Shown: positions 39,148-46,023 of the stretch, in pieces
How the letters are laid out: each line of letters opens with the position of its first letter
Position numbering within the stretch: the first letter of the stretch is position 1
From: Blastopirellula marina DSM 3645
GTDB lineage: Bacteria; Planctomycetota; Planctomycetia; Pirellulales; Pirellulaceae
Length of the DNA: 64,000 nt
Direction of reading: 5' to 3'
Assembly (NCBI RefSeq): GCF_000153105.1
Contig: NZ_CH672376.1
Span: forward strand, 1,751,804 to 1,815,803
The notes under the pieces: model-generated
Databases searched by the model: none
Told to the model about the DNA's origin: nothing
The model's input: only the letters and a program-made list of their open reading frames with translations
Translations under genes and position numbers: made by a program

Positions 39148-40836
39148 TTACGAGACGTCGTGAAACGCTTTGCTGACGCAACCGCTATCGGCTTGCGAGA
39201 CGGTTGCGGCGAAGTCGGCCAGATAGGCATGTTTGTGCCGCAGGTCAGGCGTCTTCCAGTTGGCGGCGCGAGTCGCCAACACGTCTGCTCCGACGTGCAG
39301 CGTGATCTCGCCGCCGAGCAGATCAAACGAGATTTCATCCCCGTCTTCCACCAACGCGATCGGCCCGCCGACTGCCGCTTCCGGAGCACAGTGAACGCCG
39401 ATCGCTCCGTGCGATACGCCAGAGACGCGCGTGTCTGACAGAAACGCTACTTTGCCGTCCAGATGCGGTACGGCCAAAGCCGCGGTCGCGACCAACACTT
39501 CCGGCATCCCCGAAGCGACCGGCCCCAGATAACGAAGCACGATCACGGTTCCCGGCGTGATCTTATTCGCTTCGACCGCGTTGACGATATCCTTGGCTTC
39601 CGAAAAGCAGATCGCTTTGCCGCTGAATTTTGGGTCACGCATGCTCGATACTTTGAAGACCACGCCGCCGGGCGCCAGGTTGCCAAAGCAGATCTGCATG
39701 TCGGCATATTCTTTGAACGGCTTTTCGATCGTCGCGATCAAGTCTTGATCCGCGGGAACATCGGCCGCGCCGTTGACGTTTTCGGCCAATGACTTGCCCG
39801 AGACGGTCAGGCACGAACCATCGACAATGCCGACCGAGATCAAGTACTTCAGCAGCATCGGCGTACCCCCCAGCTTGTGCAGGTCGTACATCGTGCGTTT
39901 GCCGCGCGGAGCGAAGCTGCACAGGACCGGCGTGTTGCGGACAATCCGCTGCACGTCACGCAATGTGAAATCAACTTCGGCTTCTTTGGCCAGCGCGATC
40001 AGGTGCAGCACGCCGTTGGTCGAGCCGCCCACGGCGGCGATCACCGCGGCTGCGTTTTCAAACGCCTTTTTGGTCAAAATATCGCGGGGGCGAATGTTCT
40101 CGGTCAGCAGATGCTTGACTGCTTGGCCGATGCTGCGGCATTCTTCGCGTTTGGCCGGATCTTCAGCCGGGATCGAACTGGAGTAGGGAAGCCCTAGCCC
40201 GATCGCTTCGATCGCGATTCCCCAAGTATTAAAAGAAGCGGCGATGCCGCACCCGCCGGGTCCGGGACAAGCGGTTCGCAAGATCTGATCCGCTTCGTCC
40301 GCCGTCATTGCGCCCACGGAAGCCGCCGCTTGGGCGTCGTAGACATCCAAGATCGACGTGTCGCGGCCCAGATGGCAACCAGGTTTAATACTGCCGCCGT
40401 TGACGATCAGCCCGGGATAGTTGAGCCGAGCCAACGCCATGGCGAAGCCGGGCCCGTTTTTGTCGCAATTGTGCAGTCCGATCAAAAAGTCGTAGCCATG
40501 GGCGCTGACGACGCATTCAGCCGCATTGGCGATCATATTACGCGAGGGAAGGCTGGCGTTGCCCCCTTCATGTCCTTGCGTGATGTTATCGCTAACGGCC
40601 GGCGTGCCAAACGGAAACCCGATCAGTCCCGCTTGCTCGCAGCCTGCTTTCAGCTCTTGGCCCAGTTGATAGGCGTGGACGTTGCAAAGATTGCCGTCCA
40701 GCAGCGGCACGCCGATCCCGATCTGCGGTTTGTCAAAATCGGCGTCGGTCAGTCCCAAGCCGTAATAAAAAGCGGTGATCCCTTTTTGCCATCCACGCGT
40801 TAAACGGCGACTATTCCAATTGAGGGGCTGAGACAT
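39148..40836 (-). CDS. IlvD/Edd-family dehydratase (probable dihydroxy-acid dehydratase, divergent)
   Basis: A 562-residue Fe-S dehydratase. Cluster cysteines C51, C124 (HNCDKNGPG) and C196 (CPGPGGCG) and the carbamylated-Lys position K126 are at DHAD spacing, with GHEGGNASLPSR for the first core. But loops differ from housekeeping IlvD: GCDKNMPG is HNCDKNGPG and the CPGAGACGGMYTANTM segment is CPGPGGCGIAASFNTWG. It may act on a sugar acid rather than on dihydroxy-isovalerate, with true ilvD elsewhere. It converges with the thioredoxin/PDZ gene (7 bases). Confidence 0.8.
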   Translation of the reverse strand: MSQPLNWNSRRLTRGWQKGITAFYYGLGLTDADFDKPQIGIGVPLLDGNLCNVHAYQLGQELKAGCEQAGLIGFPFGTPAVSDNITQGHEGGNASLPSRNMIANAAECVVSAHGYDFLIGLHNCDKNGPGFAMALARLNYPGLIVNGGSIKPGCHLGRDTSILDVYDAQAAASVGAMTADEADQILRTACPGPGGCGIAASFNTWGIAIEAIGLGLPYSSSIPAEDPAKREECRSIGQAVKHLLTENIRPRDILTKKAFENAAAVIAAVGGSTNGVLHLIALAKEAEVDFTLRDVQRIVRNTPVLCSFAPRGKRTMYDLHKLGGTPMLLKYLISVGIVDGSCLTVSGKSLAENVNGAADVPADQDLIATIEKPFKEYADMQICFGNLAPGGVVFKVSSMRDPKFSGKAICFSEAKDIVNAVEANKITPGTVIVLRYLGPVASGMPEVLVATAALAVPHLDGKVAFLSDTRVSGVSHGAIGVHCAPEAAVGGPIALVEDGDEISFDLLGGEITLHVGADVLATRAANWKTPDLRHKHAYLADFAATVSQADSGCVSKAFHDVS

Positions 40837-41040
40837 GCGGAGAGTTGCTTTCGAAGGTCAAAGGGGCGCGGAACTGCTAGTATCGCCCAACGCGTGCCGG
40901 GGCTCAAGTTCCCCTGCGGTGGTGCAACAAACGCCGTAGTTGCGCACAAAGCCAGCATGGGGAATGGGCGCCACGCCAATGCCTAATCAATAACGATTCG
41001 GTGGTTTCCCACCGTTCACTATCGCTCCCTCGTCACAGCG

Positions 41041-41345
41041 GACCGGACAGGACTCCATATTTTTTCGGGTTGGCAGATGGGACTGGACAGGACTCCATAT
41101 TTTTTCGGGCTGGCAGATGGGACCGGACAGGACTCCATGTTTTTTCGGGTTGGCAGATGGGACTGGACAGGACTCCATGTTTTTTCGAGCTGGCAGATGG
41201 GACCGGACAGGACTCCATGTTTTTTCGGGTTGGCAGATGGGACTGGACAGGACTCCATATTTTTTCGGGTTGGCAGATGGGACTGGACAGGACTCCATGT
41301 TTTTTCGGGTTGGCAGATGGGACTGGACAGGACTCCATGTTTTTT
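41041..41345. repeat. 40-bp tandem repeat, seven full copies plus a partial
   Basis: Units start at 41041, 41081, 41121, 41161, 41201, 41241 and 41281 with a degenerate eighth at 41321. Each is GACYGGACAGGACTCCATRT followed by TTTTTCGGGYTGGCAGATGG (two halves of 20). Copies differ only at four positions: C/T at 4, A/G at 19, an occasional G-to-A at 28 and T/C at 30. There are no unique spacers, so it is not CRISPR. Confidence 0.97.
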
Positions 41346-41624
41346 GGGGTTAGTCGACCAGGTCGGTGGGTTGCGCAAGCGGCGATGTTGATCGAGCTTG
41401 GGGGCTGGAATTCGCTTGCCCTATCCGCGCTACCGATATTTTTTCAACTACCAAGATTCTTTCAGAAATGGGAATTCGTAGCGCGCAGCCAAGCGCCGCG
41501 TCGTTGATGCGGTTGGCCAACGAACGATTACGCGTGGGTTGTTCTTCCTCGGCGTGTAATCGACCGCAATTCCGTGCGCTTCGTCAAGAGACAATTTTTG
41601 CCTACTGAGTTACCAAATTTAGGG

Positions 41625-41640
41625 TGCGCGTTGACGCGCA
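41625..41640. repeat. Short inverted repeat TGCGCGTTGACGCGCA
   Basis: 7-bp arms (TGCGCGT / ACGCGCA) around TG, preceded by AGGG. A related element, GGTGCGTCTTGACGCACC, is at 61981-61998. Confidence 0.7.
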
Positions 41641-41676
41641 AAAAAAGCCGCGACTGTCACCGATGACAGTCGCGGC
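41640..41676 (-). terminator. Rho-independent terminator of hsp20
   Basis: Perfect 13-bp stem (41647-41659 with 41664-41676, loop CCGA) followed on the minus strand by seven T (complement of 41640-41646), 34 bases after the hsp20 stop. Confidence 0.95.
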
Positions 41677-41710
41677 GCAGAGATCGCCTCTTCTCGGCTC
41701 CACGCTTGGT

Positions 41711-42151
41711 TTACTTGGCCGTTACTTCGATTTTGCGTGGTCGCACTTTTTCGGCTTTCGGAATCGTGACGTTCAAGATTCCCTGGTGATACTCGGCGGT
41801 GACGTTATCTTCGTCCACCGGCGACGTCAGACGCAGGCTGCGCTCGAACTTGCCATAGGTATGTTCGACGCGATGGAACTTTTTGTCGTCCGATTCTTCG
41901 ACTTGTCGCCGTTCGCCGGCGATCGTCAGTAGACCTTCTTTCAGTTCGACTTGAACGTCCTCGGCGGCCATTCCGGGAATCTCGACCGACACTTCGTAGG
42001 ACGTTTCCGTCTCGGCGACGTTCAAGGACGGCGTCCAAGCGGCGACGGCCGACTGGGCGTCGGCGTTGAGCAACGTTCCGAAAAGCCCATCCATCTCTCG
42101 GCGCAGGTCGGCGAAGTTGCGCGGATGATACATTGTTAATGCACGGACCAT
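41711..42151 (-). CDS. Small heat shock protein (Hsp20/alpha-crystallin)
   Basis: A 146-residue ATP-independent holdase. The alpha-crystallin domain runs from about residue 38 (WTPSLNVAETETSYEVSVEIPGM) to the family signature in FERSLRLTSPVDEDNVTAEYHQGILNVTIPKAE (shown in part, GILNVTIPK), followed by a short C-terminal tail without a clear IxI motif other than IEV. Ribosome site GAGGAGGAA precedes the ATG. It has its own terminator and, strikingly, a sigma-54-type promoter about 110 bases upstream with a structured leader. Confidence 0.95.
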   Translation of the reverse strand: MVRALTMYHPRNFADLRREMDGLFGTLLNADAQSAVAAWTPSLNVAETETSYEVSVEIPGMAAEDVQVELKEGLLTIAGERRQVEESDDKKFHRVEHTYGKFERSLRLTSPVDEDNVTAEYHQGILNVTIPKAEKVRPRKIEVTAK

Positions 42152-42188
42152 GATTGGTTCCTCCTCTTTCCCTAAGTACGAAAACCGA

Positions 42189-42235
42189 TCGAAGCGGGCG
42201 AACGCTCGTTCGCCGCATGCTTACCATCGCTTCGA
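42189..42235 (-). promoter_or_regulatory. Structured hsp20 leader (two nested inverted repeats)
   Basis: Inner arms GGCGAACG/CGTTCGCC (42197-42204 and 42207-42214) lie within outer arms TCGAAGCG/CGCTTCGA (42189-42196 and 42228-42235). On the transcript this would fold into one long hairpin with a one-sided 13-base bulge, about 37 bases before the start codon. It is neither CIRCE nor HAIR. Confidence 0.6.
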
Positions 42236-42255
42236 CGTTTGGTGACGCTTGGATA

Positions 42256-42276
42256 AAAAGCAAGCGGCGTGCCAAT
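42256..42276 (-). promoter_or_regulatory. Sigma-54-type promoter of hsp20
   Basis: On the minus strand: TTGGCACG-CCGC-TTGC followed by a T-run. The GG and GC dinucleotides are separated by the required 10 bases and the match to TGGCACG-N4-TTGC is complete. It points to the hsp20 start at 42151, with transcription expected near 42248. Confidence 0.8.
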
Positions 42277-42519
42277 TTCTAAGGGTTTGTCGCAAGTGCC
42301 GTCGTGAATTGCAGTTGCGAGCGGCGGCTTTTTTTGACTGTAATTTTGACTGTGTCAAAATGGCGCCGGCGGCAGTTTTGTTAAGAACCGATTTGAAAAC
42401 GAAGAAGTTATGAAGGGAATCCGCGTGCTGCGGAAGGAAACAATCGCCAAGTTAGAAAAGGCCGATAGGATGAGGCGATCCGTACTGAGTTTCCCGTTTC
42501 TCTCACCAAGAGACATCCA

Positions 42520-43218
42520 TTGCCCGATTCCCGCTTGATCGACGATTCGGCGATTTGGATCATCGTTCCGGCTTACAACGAGTCGGCTCGCATCGGCAAA
42601 ACGCTCGCACCGCTCTGCAGCGCGTTTCCCAATGTCGTCGTGGTCGATGACGGCTCGGCGGATGATACGGCGGCGATCGCCGCAGAGTCGCCCGTTTGGG
42701 TGCTGCGGCATCTGATCAACTCGGGGCAAGGAGCCGCGCTGCAAACCGGAATTGATTTCGCGCTGCGGCAAGATGCTCAGATCATCGTCACCTTCGATGC
42801 CGATGGCCAGCATGACGCCGGCGATATCTTGCGCCTGGTCCAACCGATCCGCCGCGGCGAGGTCGACGTTACGCTGGGTTCTCGCTTTTTGGGCAAGACG
42901 ATTGATATGCCGTGGACGCGGCATGTGATGTTGAAAGGAGCGGTTTGGTTTACCCGCCTCTTTTCGCAGATCGCGGTGACCGACACGCACAATGGCTTTC
43001 GCGCGATGTCGCGTAAAGCGGCGCAGACAATTCGCATCACGCAAAACCGAATGGCCCACGCATCGGAAATCTTGGACCAGATCCGCGAGTTTCAGCTGCG
43101 GTTTAGCGAAGTGCCGGTTACGATTCGGTATAACGTCGCGACTCTCGAAAAGGGGCAGAGTAACTCGGCCGCGGTAAAAATCGCCGCTCAGTTTCTGCTC
43201 GGGAGGCTCGTGCGTTGA
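42520..43218 (+). CDS. Family 2 glycosyltransferase (DPM1-like)
   Basis: A 232-residue soluble or peripheral glycosyltransferase. Motifs: IIVPAYNESARI, VVVDDGSADDTAA and the metal-binding DADGQHD, as in dolichol/undecaprenyl-phosphate sugar transferases. There is no C-terminal membrane helix. TTG 42520 is the best start. The stop overlaps the DUF2304 start by four bases (TTGA), a common pairing that couples the transferase with a small membrane partner. Confidence 0.9.
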   Translation: MPDSRLIDDSAIWIIVPAYNESARIGKTLAPLCSAFPNVVVVDDGSADDTAAIAAESPVWVLRHLINSGQGAALQTGIDFALRQDAQIIVTFDADGQHDAGDILRLVQPIRRGEVDVTLGSRFLGKTIDMPWTRHVMLKGAVWFTRLFSQIAVTDTHNGFRAMSRKAAQTIRITQNRMAHASEILDQIREFQLRFSEVPVTIRYNVATLEKGQSNSAAVKIAAQFLLGRLVR

Positions 43219-43574
43219 CTCCGTTTCAGTGGCTCGCGATCACCTTCATCATTGGCGCCGCTTGTTACGAGTTGGTGAACATTCGTCAGCAGCGAGCGGT
43301 CCGCATGGTGGGACTGTTTCGGGGCGTCATTTGGTTTGCCGCCGCGCTGGCGATTCTCTTTCCGAATCAAATCGGTCGCTTGGCCAGTTTTGTGGGAATC
43401 GGCCGCGGCGCCGACGTCATTCTCTATTCGTTCGTCTTGATCTTCATGGCGACGACCTTCTATTTCTATTCGCGCTATCTTCGCCTACAACGCCAGATCA
43501 CCGATCTGGTCCGTTACCTGGCGATTCAAGAAGCAAGTCGCGGCGCTGAAGAGCAGACGCTCGAAGAAGGCTAG
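43215..43574 (+). CDS. DUF2304 small membrane protein
   Basis: A 119-residue protein with three hydrophobic helices (LAITFIIGAACYEL, GVIWFAAALAILFP, DVILYSFVLIFMATTFYFY) and a polar C-terminal helix (RLQRQITDLVRYLAIQEAS), the DUF2304 layout. Encoded directly after GT2 genes in many bacteria, it probably anchors or assists lipid-linked sugar transfer. Starts with TTG overlapping the GT2 stop. Confidence 0.85.
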   Translation: MTPFQWLAITFIIGAACYELVNIRQQRAVRMVGLFRGVIWFAAALAILFPNQIGRLASFVGIGRGADVILYSFVLIFMATTFYFYSRYLRLQRQITDLVRYLAIQEASRGAEEQTLEEG

Positions 43575-43607
43575 AACAGAGCGCCGAATCGTTTGTGCAA
43601 GGGACCG

Positions 43608-45758
43608 ATGGAAAGTCAAAACGCGTCCGACTCTCGGGAGAGAGTTCTTGGTTTGGCTTTGCTGCTGACCATCGTCACCTGCATCGCGTATGGCAATAGC
43701 TACTCGGGCGGTTACGTCCTGGACGACGCGCGATATTTAGAACTGGATCAAGCGCCCGACTTGGCTAATCTGCGGAGTCGACTCGGCGCGGTCGCCGCCG
43801 GTCGCGTTCGCTCGGTCGGCAATCTTTCCTTCACGCTCAACTATTTGCTGATCGGCGGCGGTCCGCAGGCGTTTCATGTCGGAAATTTTCTCGTTCATTT
43901 GGCGACAGCGCTTGTCTTGTTCGACCTGGTGCGACGGTTGCTTGCGGCGCCCTGCTTTCAAGAACGGTACGCGGCTGTCGCAGCCAAATTGGCGTTTGTG
44001 GTCGCTATGCTATGGGCCGTTCATCCGCTGGGGACGATGGGAGTTACTTATCTGATTCAGCGCTATGAATCGCAAGCGGCCCTCTTTTATCTGTTGACGC
44101 TCTACTGCATCGTACGAAGTTGTTTGGCGAACGATTGGCGATGGGCTGCGGCCGCGATTGCAATGTGCGGTCTGGCCGTCGGCACCAAGGAAGTCGCCGT
44201 GTCGGCGCCGCTGTTGGCGATTGCGCTGGACCGAGCGATCTTCGCAGCGGGTTGGCGCGAGCTGTTGCGAAAACGGGGTTGGGCTTACGTGGGCATGGTG
44301 ATCGTCACCGCGTATGTGACGGTGAAGCTTCAGCCCGCATTTGAGGAAGGCACGACGCTCCATACATCGGTCTCTGGCGCGGATCAGGTTACGCGGTGGG
44401 AGTACCTTTGCACCGAGTCGCAGGTCATCACGTATTACATCCGCTTGGCCTTGTTTCCGTATCCGCTGTGCTTTGACTACGAGTGGCCGATTGCTCGTCA
44501 GTTTTCCGACTATTTCGCAACCGGGCTGTTTGTTGTCGGGCTATTGATCGCGACCGCTTACGCGCTCTGGCGTTGGCCGCCGATCGGCGTCGTGGGATTG
44601 TTGTTCTTTTGCGTCTTGGCGCCATCGTCCAGTTTTGTGCCGATCGCCGATCCGGCGTTTGAATATCGCATGTATTTGCCGTTGGCCTGTATCGTGCTGT
44701 TGTGCGTCATCGGCGGATACGAACTTTGGCTTCGCTCGTCCGACGCCGCACAGCAGTCGCTACGCTATCTGCCGATCGTGCTGACGGCGAGCGTTGTGAT
44801 CTTATTTGTGGGGATGACTCTCCAGCGCAACCGGGTTTATCGTTCGGCCGAAAGCGTCTGGCGAAGCGTCGTTGAGCTGCGTCCAGATCATGTTCGCGCC
44901 CATCATAACCTCGCGAAGATCCTGAAAGACGACGGCCGGACCGCCGCAGCGATCACAATCTTGGAAAACTCACGAGCGCGAATCGCCGTGAGCGGCGGAT
45001 CGACGGCGGCGATAGATATCGAACTAGGCGAAATTGCCGCACGCACGGGGGATTTTCGGGAAGCGCAACAGCGCTTTCAAAACGCGATTGACGAATTGGC
45101 GGAACGGAAGTCTCGGAACAGTGAGACGCTCCGGCTTGACGCTGAAGCGCACATCGGGCTGGGCGCTTTGTGGCAACAGCAAGGGAAACACGCCGGCGCC
45201 GCCGCAGCGCTGATCGCGGCGACGCAACTGCGTCCTGATCGCTATCCTCAGGCACACGGCATGGCCGGCGTTTCTCTGCGTGAGTTGGGGAAACTGGATG
45301 ACGCCGAGCAGCAGTTGGGCAAAGCGGTGTCGCTGACAGGGCCGTCGCAGCCTTGGCGGCGCGAGTTGGGGATTGTTTATTTTCAGCAGGGTCGGCTGCG
45401 CGAAGCCGCCGATGCGTTTGAGGATTGGCGGAAGCAGTCGCCGGACGATCTCGAAATTACGCTGCGTCTGGCCTGGCTGCGCGCGGCGGCGGCGTCAGAC
45501 GAAGTACGTAATCTGGCCGAAGCGAAGCAACTGACCGAGTCGTTAATCGCGCGCCTTGGTCCGCAATTGCTGCTGCTGGACTTGGCCGCGACCATTCTGG
45601 CCGCCGAAGGGAAATACGCCGAAGCGGCGCAGCTTTGCGAAAAGGCGATCGCACTGCAACGGCAGCAGGGGGGCGATCTTCTGTCGATGGAAACTCGGCT
45701 GCAGTTGTTTCGGAGTCAGCGCCCGTTTCAATCGGCTCAGCCGGACGAGCTTTACTAA
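43608..45758 (+). CDS. TMTC-like membrane protein with TPR repeats
   Basis: A 716-residue protein. The N-terminal half has about ten transmembrane helices, beginning LALLLTIVTCIAYGNSYSGGYVLDDARYL, the DD-containing loop expected of GT-C type O-mannosyltransferases such as TMTC; the second half is TPR repeats (RAHHNLAKILKDDGRTAAAITILEN, EAQQRFQNAIDEL, DDAEQQLGKAVSL, EAADAFEDWRKQSPDD). ATG 43608 follows CAAGGGACC. It is downstream of the GT2/DUF2304 pair, consistent with protein glycosylation from a lipid-linked sugar. Confidence 0.8.
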   Translation: MESQNASDSRERVLGLALLLTIVTCIAYGNSYSGGYVLDDARYLELDQAPDLANLRSRLGAVAAGRVRSVGNLSFTLNYLLIGGGPQAFHVGNFLVHLATALVLFDLVRRLLAAPCFQERYAAVAAKLAFVVAMLWAVHPLGTMGVTYLIQRYESQAALFYLLTLYCIVRSCLANDWRWAAAAIAMCGLAVGTKEVAVSAPLLAIALDRAIFAAGWRELLRKRGWAYVGMVIVTAYVTVKLQPAFEEGTTLHTSVSGADQVTRWEYLCTESQVITYYIRLALFPYPLCFDYEWPIARQFSDYFATGLFVVGLLIATAYALWRWPPIGVVGLLFFCVLAPSSSFVPIADPAFEYRMYLPLACIVLLCVIGGYELWLRSSDAAQQSLRYLPIVLTASVVILFVGMTLQRNRVYRSAESVWRSVVELRPDHVRAHHNLAKILKDDGRTAAAITILENSRARIAVSGGSTAAIDIELGEIAARTGDFREAQQRFQNAIDELAERKSRNSETLRLDAEAHIGLGALWQQQGKHAGAAAALIAATQLRPDRYPQAHGMAGVSLRELGKLDDAEQQLGKAVSLTGPSQPWRRELGIVYFQQGRLREAADAFEDWRKQSPDDLEITLRLAWLRAAAASDEVRNLAEAKQLTESLIARLGPQLLLLDLAATILAAEGKYAEAAQLCEKAIALQRQQGGDLLSMETRLQLFRSQRPFQSAQPDELY

Positions 45759-46023
45759 CAGTGGCGCTATAGCACTTTTGAGGGTTTGCGACGCAAAGTT
45801 AACGCAATCAAAATTGCTTCTCTGACCGGGGACGCGAACTGTAATGATTCAACGAATCTTTTCGCCGGATTCGCGCAAGATTCGATGAATCGCAACAGAA
45901 TATGTCGACGTGAGAATTGGAGTCGACTACGATCGGCTCGTTAAGTGAATTACGCGAATTACTCGCCGCATTCGCTTCCCGATCGTTGTTCCTCCCCCTT
46001 ATCTTTGATCGGAGTTGACATCT

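Larger units (their letters stand above)
40837..41710. other. Non-coding region with a 40-bp tandem repeat array
   Basis: About 870 bases between the dehydratase start and the hsp20 stop. It contains the repeat array at 41041-41345, a small inverted repeat at 41625 and the hsp20 terminator. Open frames here exist only because the repeat has no stops in most frames; none looks coding. Confidence 0.8.

Noticed and set aside
41041-41345. Possible CRISPR array
   Set aside because: Units are head-to-tail without unique spacers and no cas genes are nearby.
41001-41507. Long repetitive open frames on both strands across the 40-bp array
   Set aside because: They are open only because the repeat unit lacks stop codons; the phase shifts with each unit and frames on both strands are equally open.
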